NCBI RefSeq assembly: GCF_004087835.1
Contig: NZ_CP035119.1
Coordinates: 1,860,001 to 1,924,000 of the forward strand
Source of the DNA: Halorussus pelagicus
Lineage (GTDB): Archaea; Halobacteriota; Halobacteria; Halobacteriales; Haladaptataceae
Direction: 5' to 3'
Length of the DNA stretch: 64,000 bases
The notes under the pieces are model-generated. The model saw nothing but the letters and a program-made list of their open reading frames with translations. It made no database searches and was not told where the DNA came from. A program made the translations under genes and the position numbers. This document shows, piece by piece, positions 26,723 to 35,599 of the stretch; positions within the stretch are counted from its first letter, which is position 1; every line of letters begins with the position of its first letter.

Positions 26723-27244
26723 ATGCTCGTTGACGTTGTTCCGGTCGGGAACCTCTCCGCGAAAGTCAAGCGGCAGGCTTCGACCGCCCTGCGTTCCGTC
26801 TACGACTGCGACGTTACTATCCACGACTCTCAGCCCATTCCGACCGGGTCACACGACGAGAAGCGCGACCAGTACCGCGCCGAGGAGTTCATCGAACTCG
26901 CTGGACGAATCGGGTCGGGGGAGAAGAACATCGCCATCACGCCCAAGGACCTCTTTTACCGCCGCCGAAACTACGTCTTCGGTCTCGCCTACCTCGACGG
27001 CAACGGGAGTGTCATCTCGACGTATCGGCTTCAGACTTCCAGCGACGGCGGGTTCTCCAACCGGAGCGCGGGCGAAATCTTCTCCGACCGGGTGCGCAAA
27101 GAGGTCGTCCACGAAATCGGCCACACGCTCGGTCTCGAACACTGCGACAACAAGCGGTGCGTGATGAACTTCTCGCCGACCGTCCGCGAGGTGGACGTGA
27201 AAGAGGAGAACCTCTGTGGGTCGTGCCAGCGGGAAGTGCTGTAG
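26723..27244 (+). CDS. amzA: Archaemetzincin family zinc metalloprotease
   Basis: 173 residues from ATG 26723 (MLVDVVPVGNLSAKVKRQAS). Zinc motif HEIGHTLGLEHC with the downstream Met-turn CVMNFS and the conserved four-Cys arrangement (C at the motif end, CDNKRC, LCGSCQ) of archaemetzincins. Family members are small proteases present across archaea with undefined substrates. The TTTATGGG at about 26691-26698 fits a TATA box. Confidence 0.94.
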   Translation: MLVDVVPVGNLSAKVKRQASTALRSVYDCDVTIHDSQPIPTGSHDEKRDQYRAEEFIELAGRIGSGEKNIAITPKDLFYRRRNYVFGLAYLDGNGSVISTYRLQTSSDGGFSNRSAGEIFSDRVRKEVVHEIGHTLGLEHCDNKRCVMNFSPTVREVDVKEENLCGSCQREVL

Positions 27245-27324
27245 GCTGACGACACTCCGTTCTGCGACCGCGACTACTGCTGATTTCTCCGAAAAAAGAC
27301 CTATCGAGCGTTCTCCGCGAAAAA

Positions 27325-28656
27325 TTACCCGCGTCTCGGAATCGGAAGCCCTCGCCACCTGACGCCTTCGATTAGCGCCCCCAGCAACGAGACGACTGCG
27401 ACCGCGAGCCACGGGACCTGATTGCCAACCCACGCGGGCAGGACGTACTTCGAGATGGCGACGGCGAAGCCGAAGTATCGATGGAGGAGCGAGTCCTGCC
27501 CGCCGTCGGGGATGTTCGCCTCGGTCGCGGTCGGGCGGTCGCTACTTCCCTCGGCGTGAGCACCGTCGCTCCACTCGGCCGGGAGTCGGTCAGCCTCGTA
27601 GGGGAGCGCACCGGTCTCGACTGCCCAGACGATTTCGCCGTCGTCGCTCACCTCAACGACGCGGTCGTTGTACGAGTCGGCGACGAGCGTGTGGCCGTTC
27701 GGTTGCCGGTCGGCGTCTCGGGGCCACTTGAGCGTGGCACCGCCGCCGAACTCCCAGACCACGTCGCCCGACGCGTTCAGTTCGACGACGCGGTCGTGTT
27801 CGCTGTCGGCGACGATTAGGTGGTCGTCGGCGATGCGGTCGGGGTTGTGCTGTTCGTACAGCATGTCGCTGTTCCCATCGAACTGGTTCGGTCCGACGAC
27901 CGGTTCGACGCTGACGCCCCGGTCGATCGGCCCGGACCCGTTCTCGACGTGGAGTTCGACCACGGTGTCGAAGTTCCGGAGGCTGACTTGGAAGACGCCC
28001 GGCCGGAGGCGGTCCACGTCGTTCATGTGGGTCCAGTCGCTTTCGGGACCCATTCGGTCGGGCCGGTCGTAGGTGTCGGTGGCGTTCCACTGCCACTGAA
28101 TCTCCTTGTCGCGGTTCACCGCGAACACGCGGTCGTTGCCCATATCGACCATCACCCAGCGGTCCTCGCCCGCGACGGTGTAGTGGTCCGAGTCGTGGAG
28201 TTCGTGTTCGTGAAGTTCGGCGTCGAACCACGCGTACTCCCAGACGACCTCGTTGTTCGTCTGGTTGAGGATGGCGAGACTGTTCCGAACGCAGTTCGAG
28301 AACCCGTCGTTTCGGTACTGCTCGGGGCAGTTCGCGTCCGAAATCTCGGTCGCTGAGGACACCTGCACGCGGTCGGGACCCAGCGCCTCCACGTCGAACA
28401 CGTCGTGGGGGTCGTCGTACTCCCAGACGATGTCGCCTTGGGGGTTGAGTTCGACCGCTTTGCCCTCGTGTTTGTACCCCTGTAGCGCGACGAGGGTGTT
28501 GTTCTCGGGCGATTCCTCGTTGACGGTCACGCGCGGTTGGTCGGGGGCGGCGAGAACGCCGACCGTCGTGACTGCGAGGCTGAGAACCGCGAGACACGCG
28601 AACAGTTTCGCACGGCGCTCGGAGCCAGTTCCGAGCCAGTCGGGAAGACGTGTCAC
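27325..28656 (-). CDS. Arylsulfotransferase (ASST)-like beta-propeller membrane protein
   Basis: 443 residues. N-terminal membrane segment (LFACLAVLSLAVTTVGVLAA), an extracellular propeller with repeats such as AVELNPQGDIVWEYDDPHDV, DTVVELHVENGSG, HDRVVELNASGDVVWEFGGG and NDRVVEVSDDGEIVWAV, then two C-terminal membrane segments. The fold matches arylsulfotransferase/NHL families. ASST enzymes transfer sulfate between phenols; a sensing or structural role is equally possible. Glycosylation sequons (NNT, NQT, NGS, NAS) fit an exported domain. Confidence 0.82.
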   Translation of the reverse strand: MTRLPDWLGTGSERRAKLFACLAVLSLAVTTVGVLAAPDQPRVTVNEESPENNTLVALQGYKHEGKAVELNPQGDIVWEYDDPHDVFDVEALGPDRVQVSSATEISDANCPEQYRNDGFSNCVRNSLAILNQTNNEVVWEYAWFDAELHEHELHDSDHYTVAGEDRWVMVDMGNDRVFAVNRDKEIQWQWNATDTYDRPDRMGPESDWTHMNDVDRLRPGVFQVSLRNFDTVVELHVENGSGPIDRGVSVEPVVGPNQFDGNSDMLYEQHNPDRIADDHLIVADSEHDRVVELNASGDVVWEFGGGATLKWPRDADRQPNGHTLVADSYNDRVVEVSDDGEIVWAVETGALPYEADRLPAEWSDGAHAEGSSDRPTATEANIPDGGQDSLLHRYFGFAVAISKYVLPAWVGNQVPWLAVAVVSLLGALIEGVRWRGLPIPRRG

Positions 28657-28751
28657 TGACGGGGGCTATGTGTGCGTTGACGAAAACCGTTCGGTTCTGC
28701 GCTCGGGACGGGACAAAGAATCTTCAGCGGAGAGCAGCGGGCCGAATCCCG

Positions 28752-30566
28752 TCAGGGCGCGTAGTAGTATTCGCCTTCCTTCTTTTGCTCGCGGTCGAGT
28801 TGGCTCCCCGGCTTGTTGATGCGGGGTCGGCCGACGTTCTCGTCGCGCCGGAAGGTGATGTCGAGGTTGGCGAGGAAGTCGTTCATCCCGTCGCGCATCC
28901 CCTTGGGTTCGCTGGCGCGACCCTGAACCGCGGGTTCGCCGTCGAACACCATCAGGCGGTCGGCCAGCAGGTCGATCATGTAGATGTCGTGGTCGATGAC
29001 CATGACCGTCGCGTCCTGCTGTTCGGCGAACCGGCGGATGGCGTTGGTCGCGCGGACGCGCTGTTCCACGTCGAGGTACGCCGACGGTTCGTCCAGCAGG
29101 TAGAGGTCCGCCGACTCCGAGAGGCAGGCCGCGATGGCGACTCGCTGGCGCTCGCCGCCCGAGAGGTCGGTGAGTTGTTGCTCCATGATGCGGTCGAGTT
29201 GGAGCGGTTGGCCGATTTCGGTGTTCCAGTACGACGACCCCACGCGGTCGGTAATCGACCGCAGGAACGTGTCGGTCCGCATCGGCTGGTCGATTTCGAT
29301 GTACTGGGGCTTGTAGGCGATGTCCAGATCGAAGTCGGCCTCGCCCTCGTCGGGTTCGAGGCGGCCCGCCAGCAGTTGGGCGAACGTCGATTTCCCGATG
29401 CCGTTCGGGCCGACGATGCCCAGCACTTCGTTCTCCCGAATCGTGCCGCCCTCCACGTCGAGAGCGAACTCGCCCTCGCCGTAGGACTTCGAGATATCGG
29501 GATACTCGACCAGCGTGTCGGCCCGCGTCACCTGCCGCGGCGCGTGTTCCTCGAACTCGATGGCGTTGGGCCGGATGCGCATGTTCTCGTTCTGGAGATA
29601 CCCTTTCAGGTACTCGTTGATGCCGTTCCGGACCGACTTGGGCGAGGTGATGACACCGTACGCGCCGGGTTCACCGTACGCGACGTGGAGGTTGTCCGCC
29701 ACGAGGTCCAGAATTGCGAGGTCGTGTTCGACCACCAGCATCGACTTGCCGTGTTCCTCGGCCATCTCCTGAATCAGGCGCGCGGCCTTCACGCGCTGGC
29801 TGATGTCGAGATACGGCGTAATCTCGTCGATGAAGTAGAAGTCAACGTCGCGGGCGAGACACGCCACCAGCGCGACTCGCTGGAGTTCGCCGCCCGAGAG
29901 GCTGTCGATGTCTTGGTCGAGGACGTGTTCGATGTCGAGTCGTTCGAGTAGGTCGTCCAAGACGCCCCGCTCGTCGGTCTTCTCCAGTAGTTCCGAGGTC
30001 GGACCGCTGAATCGGTCCGGAATCTTATCGACATACTGGGGCTTGCGCGCGACGCTGACCTCGCCGTCGCGCACGTCCGCGAGGTAGTCCTGCAACTCCG
30101 TCCCGCGATAGGCGTCCAGCACCGCGTCCCATCCCGGCGGGTCGGCGTGCTGGCCGAGGTTCGGCGCGAGTTCGCCCGCCAGAATCTTGACCGCGGTGGT
30201 CTTCCCGATGCCGTTCGGCCCGAGGATTCCTGTGACCTGCCCCTCAAGCGGAACCGGCAGACCGTACAGCGAGAAGGCGTTCTCGCCGTAGCGGTGGACT
30301 GGTTCGTCCTCCAGCTCTTGGGGGAGATTGATTATCTCGATGGCGTCGAACGGACACTTCTCGACGCAGATGCCGCAGGTCTCGCCGAGGCAAATCTCCT
30401 CGCTGATGTGTACTTGGTCTGGGTCGCCCTCGTCGGCGTCGTCGCCCCGGAGCGTGATACACTCCTTGCCGGTCCGGTTGGGCGGGCAGTAGTTCTTACA
30501 CTCGTACCCGCACCGGTCCGGTTGACACCGCTCTAAGTCCACGACCGCGATACTGTCGTCCGCCAT
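28752..30566 (-). CDS. rli1: Ribosome recycling ATPase Rli1 (ABCE1)
   Basis: 604 residues. Two 4Fe-4S clusters: CQPDRCGYECKNYCP at the N-terminus and CLGETCGICVEKCPF. Two ABC modules have GPNGIGKTT and GPNGIGKST Walker A and LSGGELQRVAL and LSGGERQRVAI signatures, with a hinge between (KGYLQNENMRIRPNAIEFEE). Rli1/ABCE1 splits ribosomes after termination together with aRF1/Pelota and is essential. It directly follows an EMC6-like gene, with 3 bp between. Confidence 0.96.
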   Translation of the reverse strand: MADDSIAVVDLERCQPDRCGYECKNYCPPNRTGKECITLRGDDADEGDPDQVHISEEICLGETCGICVEKCPFDAIEIINLPQELEDEPVHRYGENAFSLYGLPVPLEGQVTGILGPNGIGKTTAVKILAGELAPNLGQHADPPGWDAVLDAYRGTELQDYLADVRDGEVSVARKPQYVDKIPDRFSGPTSELLEKTDERGVLDDLLERLDIEHVLDQDIDSLSGGELQRVALVACLARDVDFYFIDEITPYLDISQRVKAARLIQEMAEEHGKSMLVVEHDLAILDLVADNLHVAYGEPGAYGVITSPKSVRNGINEYLKGYLQNENMRIRPNAIEFEEHAPRQVTRADTLVEYPDISKSYGEGEFALDVEGGTIRENEVLGIVGPNGIGKSTFAQLLAGRLEPDEGEADFDLDIAYKPQYIEIDQPMRTDTFLRSITDRVGSSYWNTEIGQPLQLDRIMEQQLTDLSGGERQRVAIAACLSESADLYLLDEPSAYLDVEQRVRATNAIRRFAEQQDATVMVIDHDIYMIDLLADRLMVFDGEPAVQGRASEPKGMRDGMNDFLANLDITFRRDENVGRPRINKPGSQLDREQKKEGEYYYAP

Positions 30567-30569
30567 GAT

Positions 30570-30878
30570 TTAGAAGGTGACTCCGTTCGTCAGCAGAATC
30601 GTCCACGTCACGAACCACATCGAGAACGTCATGAACAGCACGTAGAGGTGGTCTTTCGTGGAGAAGTCCTCCACGTCGATGCCCATCACTTGTAGGACCG
30701 GCAACTGGACGAAGACGAATCCGGCCACGATGGCCAGCCCTAATTGGTCTTTCGCCGCGGTCCCGAGAAACGCCGCGGAGACTAACGCCGCCGCGACGCC
30801 CGCAAGCGTGGCGATTGCCGTCACCGTCACGCCCCGGACGTGGGAAGACCGCCGCTCGGATACCTGTTCGGTCGCCAT
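30570..30878 (-). CDS. EMC6-like membrane protein
   Basis: 102 residues with three hydrophobic segments (VTVTAIATLAGVAAALVSAA, LAIVAGFVFVQLPVLQVMGI, FMTFSMWFVTWTILLTNGV). The size and topology match archaeal proteins annotated as EMC6-like. EMC6 is a subunit of the eukaryotic ER membrane insertase complex. Its gene ends 3 bp before rli1 and both are on one transcript, linking membrane biogenesis with ribosome recycling (inference). Confidence 0.75.
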   Translation of the reverse strand: MATEQVSERRSSHVRGVTVTAIATLAGVAAALVSAAFLGTAAKDQLGLAIVAGFVFVQLPVLQVMGIDVEDFSTKDHLYVLFMTFSMWFVTWTILLTNGVTF

Positions 30879-31033
30879 GAGTGTCCTTCAGGGACCCGAG
30901 TTGAAGGCCTTTTTGTTACGCACGGGCGTCGGCGCGGGTCGGTCGTCTCGCTCGGCGCGGACCGACGCCGCGGCCGGAGAGTGCCAGACGTTCTCAATAC
31001 TTTTATGCTGGTCGCGTGTTTCGATTCGTAACG

Positions 31034-31315
31034 ATGGCAACTCAGTCCGAGTTAGAGGACATTGACGACCTGCCGCCGAGCGCGAAGTTGGTCTTCAAAG
31101 TGCTCGAATACAAGGGTGCGCTCACTCAGAAAGAGATAGTCGAGGAATCGATGTTGTCGGCCCGCACGGTCCGATACGCCCTCGAACGACTCGAAGAGCT
31201 AGAGGTGGTCCAAGAGGACGTGTACTTCGCCGACGCCCGCCAGAACCTCTACGAAATCGACGTATCGTGTGACACGTCGGCCGACTGCACCGACGCTCAG
31301 AACTGCGCCGATTGA
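31034..31315 (+). CDS. Small winged-helix transcription regulator (93 aa)
   Basis: From ATG 31034 (MATQSELEDIDDLPPSAKLV). A wHTH occupies most of it: KVLEYKGALTQKEIVEESML, SARTVRYALERLEELEVVQE, then a beta wing (DVYFADARQNLYEIDV) and a short Cys-containing tail (CDTSADCTDAQNCAD). The three Cys may sense metal or redox. A TATA-like CTTTTATGC lies about 31000-31008. Confidence 0.8.
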   Translation: MATQSELEDIDDLPPSAKLVFKVLEYKGALTQKEIVEESMLSARTVRYALERLEELEVVQEDVYFADARQNLYEIDVSCDTSADCTDAQNCAD

Positions 31316-31352
31316 GGCGCGTCTCGCCTCGCCGACCGGACTGTTTTCTCGA

Positions 31353-32114
31353 TTACTCCTCTTCGAACCCCGACTGCATCCCCGCGTGGACGTACGCCGC
31401 CAAGATGTCGCCGATTCGGGTGTCGGCGGTCCAGAGCGCGGTCTCCTCGAACGGTTCCGGGTCGTCGTCGGTCCGGACCGACAGCAACACCGTCGCGTCG
31501 TCTACCAGTAGCGTCCGCCCGGTGAACCCGCCGGTCTGCTCGCGGGTGGCGACCACGACCCGAACCGGCGCGTCGGCGAACCGCTCGGCGACCGCCTCGT
31601 CCTCGGTGACGACGACGACCGAAACGCCCGCTATGGCGCGCTCTCGGAGCGACTCCTCGACGGTCTCCGGGAGCAGGCCGTCGCTCCCCGCGACCAGAAT
31701 CACGCGCTCGATGGAGTTTTCGACGAGGTTCGTGACGCGCTCGTGAATCGCGTGGAGACCGTGGAGCGTCGCCACCTCGCGCTCGTCGCCGCGGTCGGCG
31801 TGTTCGTTCCGGACCGCTTCGAGATTTCGGAAGGCCCGTTCGTGCTGGCGCTCGACGGCCTCGCGCAACTGCTCGCGGGCGGCCGCGAGACTCACCGGCC
31901 GGTACTCCTTGGGCGAGGACTCGACGACCTCCACGAGTCCACGACTCGCCAAGTCGTCGGCCGCGCCGTACACCTGCGACCGCGGCACGTCCGAGACCCG
32001 ACTGACCGCTTGGGCGCTCCCGGTGCCGAGTCGCTGGAGCGCGACGAACACCTGCGCCTCGTAATTCGACAGGCCCAGTTCCCGTAAGGCCTCGACCGCC
32101 TCGTGTGCGCTCAT
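31353..32114 (-). CDS. TrmB-family transcriptional regulator
   Basis: 253 residues from ATG 32114 (MSAHEAVEALRELGLSNYEA). N-terminal TrmB winged helix (SNYEAQVFVALQRLGTGSAQ, RSQVYGAADDLASRGLVEVV), a coiled region (about 75-110), and a PLD-like/TrmB effector domain (ENSIERVILVAGSDGLLPET, GRTLLVDDATVLLSVRTDD). Divergent from a large MMPL/RND transporter with a palindrome and shared TATA in the 59-bp gap, so it most likely controls both genes. Confidence 0.88.
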   Translation of the reverse strand: MSAHEAVEALRELGLSNYEAQVFVALQRLGTGSAQAVSRVSDVPRSQVYGAADDLASRGLVEVVESSPKEYRPVSLAAAREQLREAVERQHERAFRNLEAVRNEHADRGDEREVATLHGLHAIHERVTNLVENSIERVILVAGSDGLLPETVEESLRERAIAGVSVVVVTEDEAVAERFADAPVRVVVATREQTGGFTGRTLLVDDATVLLSVRTDDDPEPFEETALWTADTRIGDILAAYVHAGMQSGFEEE

Positions 32115-32121
32115 CAATTTA

Positions 32122-32137
32122 TTGTAGAAATCTACAA
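32122..32137. promoter_or_regulatory. Palindromic operator between TrmB regulator and MMPL transporter
   Basis: TTGTAGA-AA-TCTACAA, a perfect 7+7 inverted repeat with a 2-bp centre. It starts 8 bp from the regulator ATG and ends directly before the TATA-like ATTTATACT. This position covers the regulator's transcription start and the upstream promoter element of the transporter. It fits a dimeric wHTH operator (inference). Confidence 0.7.
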
Positions 32138-32139
32138 CC

Positions 32140-32149
32140 ATTTATACTA
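32140..32149. promoter_or_regulatory. Shared bidirectional TATA box
   Basis: ATTTATACTA on the plus strand lies about 25-33 nt before the transporter ATG (32174). Its complement AGTATAAAT lies about 25-33 nt before the regulator ATG (32114), so one element can serve both leaderless transcripts. Confidence 0.6.
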
Positions 32150-32173
32150 GGCGGTCGAACGACTCGACAACCA

Positions 32174-34795
32174 ATGGGCTTCGCCGACCGATACGCCGAC
32201 GCGCTGACGACGTACAGCAAGGTGATTCTCGCGCTCCTGCTCGTCTCGACCGCGGCGGTCGGGTACGGTGCCGCGAACATCGACGCCGGACTGACTATCG
32301 CCAGTTTCGGTAGCGACTCGACCGAAGCCCAGAAACTCGACTCCCTCCAGTCGAACTTCACGACCGGCGACGAGAACACCTCGGTCACGCAGGTCGTCGT
32401 CCGCGGCGACGACGTGCTGACCAAAGAGTCACTGCTCGAAACGCTCCGCCTCCAACAGCGACTCCGCGAGAACGAGACGGTGAACGCGACGCTCCGCGAC
32501 GGCGAATCGACTGCGGGTCTCTCGAACCTCGTGGCGACCGCCGCGATTCGACAGGAGCGGTCAACGGGCACCGGAGCGAACGCGAGCGATAGAAACGCCA
32601 GCGCAGGCGGGCCGAGTGACTCCGGCGCACCGCCCGCCGGGCAACCGAGCCTCGACGACCAGATAGCCCAACTGGAGTCGATGTCCCAGTCCGAAATCGA
32701 CGACGTTCTGCTGACTGTCCTCGACCCCGACCGGACCGCGGCCGGTCCGGTTGACCCCTTCACCCTGTTGGCGACCGACTACGAACCGGGGACGACGACG
32801 GCCTCGGCCCGCGTGACATTCGTCTTCCAGCAGGCCGACACCTCCGGCGACTCCCTGCCCGAGGACATGGTGGCGGGCCAACTGGCCGCGCAGGCCATCG
32901 CCGACCGGACGGTCGAATCCACCGATGTGTTCACTTTCGGCGCGGGCATCGTCGATGAGGAGTCCGGGCAAGCGACCGGAGAGAGCTTCGCGGTCATCAC
33001 CCCCTTCGCGTTCCTGTTGGTCGTCGGCGTCCTGTTTGTCGCCTACCGCGACCTGCTGGATGTGGCGCTCGGACTCCTCGGAACCCTGCTGGTCCTCGTC
33101 TGGATGGGCGGGTTCATGGGATGGGCGGGCATCGGCGTCACCCAGATACTCATCGCGGTGCCGTTCCTGCTCATCGGTCTCTCCATCGACTACGCGCTTC
33201 ACGTCGTCATGCGCTACCGCGAGGCCCGCGCCGAGAATCCCGACAGCGACCCGCGTGAAGCAATGCGCGCCGGTCTCGCGGGCGTGACGGTCGCCTTGGC
33301 GGCGACCACCTTCACCACCGCGGTCGGGTTCACCTCGAACCTCGTCAGCCCTATCGAGACCATCCGCCAGTTCGGTCTCGTGAGTGCGTTCGGCATCGTC
33401 TCGGCGTTCGTCGTCTTCGCCGGTCTCCTGCCTGCGCTCAAACTCGAACTCGACGGCCTGCTCGAACAGGTCGGCTTCGACCGCCGGAAGCGCGCGTTCG
33501 GAACCGGCGCGAGCGCGGTCAACCGCCTGCTCGGGGTCGGGGCGACTGCGGCCCGCAAACTGCCCGTCGCCGTCGTCCTCGTCGCGCTGGTTGCGAGCGC
33601 GGGCGGGGCGTACGCCGCGACGGACATCGACACCTCGATCAATCAGGTCGATTTCCTGCCGCGGGACTCGCCCGACTGGATGGACTCGCTCCCCGAACCG
33701 CTCCGGCCCGGCGACTACGACCTCCGGGAGAACGTCGTCTTCCTCAACGACAAGTTCGTCCAGTCGCGCGACCGCTCGCAGGCCCAGATACTCGTTGAGG
33801 GACCGATCACGTCGTCCGACACTCTCGACCGACTCGCCACCGCCCGCGAGGAAATAAATGGTTCCTCGACCGCCATCACACTCGCCAGCGGGCGACCGAG
33901 CGTTGACGGGCCGCTCTCGACCATCGAGCGCGTTTCGGCCCGCAACGAGACGTTCGCGCGGGTCGTCGCCGAGCGCGACACCGACGGCGACGGCGTGCCC
34001 GACCGCGACCTCGGAGCAGTCTACGACGCCCTCTACGCGGCGGCCCCAGACGAGGCGGCGGCGGTCGTCTCCCGCACCGACGACGGCGAGTACCGCGCGC
34101 TCCGCCTCGCGGTCGCAATCCGCGGTGGGTCGGACACCGGCGCGGTCACCAGCGAGATGCGAGCGGTCGCCGACGGTATCGAAACCGATGGCGATCTGAC
34201 CGCGACCGCCACCGGCCAGCCGATTATCAACGAAATCGTCCAGCAGGGTCTGCTCACCACGCTGGTCCAGACGTTCCTCATCACGCTCGGGGTCATCGTG
34301 GCGTTCCTGACGGGGATCTTCTACCGGCGCTACGGCACCCTCTCGCTGGGCGCGGTCACGATGGTTCCGGTTGTCTTCGCACTGAGTTGGATTCTGGGCG
34401 CGATGTACCTGCTGGAGATTCCGTTCAACACCGAGACGGCCATCATCGCCAGCATCGCCATCGGTATCGGCGTTGACTACGCTATCCACATCAGCGAGCG
34501 GTTCGTCGAGGAAGTGTCCGCCAGCGCCGACGCCGCGGCGGCGTTAGAGACCACGCTGGCGGGGACCGGCGGCGCGCTACTGGCCAGCGCGGTCACGACC
34601 GCGGGCGGGTTCGGCGTCCTGCTGTTCGCGCTGGTGCCATCGCTCCAGCGGTTCGGACTGGTGACGGGAACGACAATCGTGTTCGCGTTCGTGTCGAGCG
34701 TGGTCGTTCTGCCGAGTCTGCTCGTCCTCTGGTGGCGCTATCTCGGCACCGACGCCGCAGTCGGCGGAACGACGGTCGGCGCGACCGGCGATTAA
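32174..34795 (+). CDS. MMPL/RND-family transporter
   Basis: 873 residues from ATG 32174 (MGFADRYADALTTYSKVILA). The RND/MMPL layout is duplicated. TM1 is followed by a large extracellular loop (about 40-270, Asn/Gly/Ser-rich) and TM2-6 (GESFAVITPFAFLLVVGVLF, LIAVPFLLIGLSIDYALHVV). A second TM and loop (about 460-690) lead to TM8-12 (IIASIAIGIGVDYAIHISER). The GLSIDYALH and GVDYAIH motifs are the SSD-like GxxxDY of MMPL proteins. It probably exports lipids or hydrophobic compounds using the ion gradient. Regulated by the divergent TrmB gene. Confidence 0.9.
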   Translation: MGFADRYADALTTYSKVILALLLVSTAAVGYGAANIDAGLTIASFGSDSTEAQKLDSLQSNFTTGDENTSVTQVVVRGDDVLTKESLLETLRLQQRLRENETVNATLRDGESTAGLSNLVATAAIRQERSTGTGANASDRNASAGGPSDSGAPPAGQPSLDDQIAQLESMSQSEIDDVLLTVLDPDRTAAGPVDPFTLLATDYEPGTTTASARVTFVFQQADTSGDSLPEDMVAGQLAAQAIADRTVESTDVFTFGAGIVDEESGQATGESFAVITPFAFLLVVGVLFVAYRDLLDVALGLLGTLLVLVWMGGFMGWAGIGVTQILIAVPFLLIGLSIDYALHVVMRYREARAENPDSDPREAMRAGLAGVTVALAATTFTTAVGFTSNLVSPIETIRQFGLVSAFGIVSAFVVFAGLLPALKLELDGLLEQVGFDRRKRAFGTGASAVNRLLGVGATAARKLPVAVVLVALVASAGGAYAATDIDTSINQVDFLPRDSPDWMDSLPEPLRPGDYDLRENVVFLNDKFVQSRDRSQAQILVEGPITSSDTLDRLATAREEINGSSTAITLASGRPSVDGPLSTIERVSARNETFARVVAERDTDGDGVPDRDLGAVYDALYAAAPDEAAAVVSRTDDGEYRALRLAVAIRGGSDTGAVTSEMRAVADGIETDGDLTATATGQPIINEIVQQGLLTTLVQTFLITLGVIVAFLTGIFYRRYGTLSLGAVTMVPVVFALSWILGAMYLLEIPFNTETAIIASIAIGIGVDYAIHISERFVEEVSASADAAAALETTLAGTGGALLASAVTTAGGFGVLLFALVPSLQRFGLVTGTTIVFAFVSSVVVLPSLLVLWWRYLGTDAAVGGTTVGATGD

Positions 34796-34817
34796 CTCGG
34801 ACGGCGCGGCTGCGGTC

Positions 34818-35303
34818 CTATTCGCTCACGAGCGAGGTCCGCCCGGTCACCGTCTCGGCCTCCAACTTGTAGAAGCCGAGTTCGGTCGGGTCGCGGTCGT
34901 CGGTCCACGGACTGGCCGGAAACCACGCGTTTCCCGCGAACGCCGCGTACGCGTCTTCGACCTCCGCTTCCGGAACGCGCTCGATGGGTCCCCGAACCAT
35001 GACGCTGGTCCAGTCGGGCGGTCTGACCTCGGGAACGAGTAGCGTGGCGCTCTCGGTGGCGTCGAGATAGGCCATCTTCTCGCCGCGCTCGTCGGTCTGG
35101 AGATGGAAGTAGGCGGTCCCCTCGCCGTCGTACCCGAACGACATCGGGAGCGAGTAGGCGTTCCCACCCTCCGCGAGCGTCAGACATCCCCACCCTTTTC
35201 GTTCGAGAAAGGCGCTCGCGGCGTCGGAGTTCATTTTCACGTCCGAGCGTTCTCCGCCCGACACGCCTTCGTCGTTCGTCTCAACTACGTCGTCGGTGAA
35301 CAT
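34818..35303 (-). CDS. Pyridoxamine 5'-phosphate oxidase-like (FMN-binding split barrel) protein
   Basis: 161 residues from ATG 35303. The split barrel is recognisable from FLERKGWGCLTLAEGGNAYS, LPMSFGYDGEGTAYFHLQTD, GEKMAYLDATESATLLVPE and SVMVRGPIERVP, the PNPOx-like flavin/F420-binding family common in haloarchaea. The reaction is unknown. The gene has its own AT-rich promoter (TATATAACT reading upstream). Confidence 0.82.
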   Translation of the reverse strand: MFTDDVVETNDEGVSGGERSDVKMNSDAASAFLERKGWGCLTLAEGGNAYSLPMSFGYDGEGTAYFHLQTDERGEKMAYLDATESATLLVPEVRPPDWTSVMVRGPIERVPEAEVEDAYAAFAGNAWFPASPWTDDRDPTELGFYKLEAETVTGRTSLVSE

Positions 35304-35599
35304 CGTCCTATCTTTTCCTTGTTCTACCGGATCTATATAACTGGTCCTCCATTCCAAGGAACTGAAAACACAGCGTCCGTACAGTCCTGAGCGACGACTC
35401 TTGGCCGCTCCTCGTCGCGGAGAGGGGAACCGTCGCTCAGAGCCGGTCTCGGAGGCGGTCTTCCAACGGGTTGAGGCGTAGTTCCAAACAAGTCGTCAGA
35501 AGTTGGGACGGAAACAGCTACGTCGAGCGCGTTCGGGACCGACTCTGAACGGGGACGCGTCGAGAGGGACCGAGACTCCGACTTACGGCCCGGACCGAC

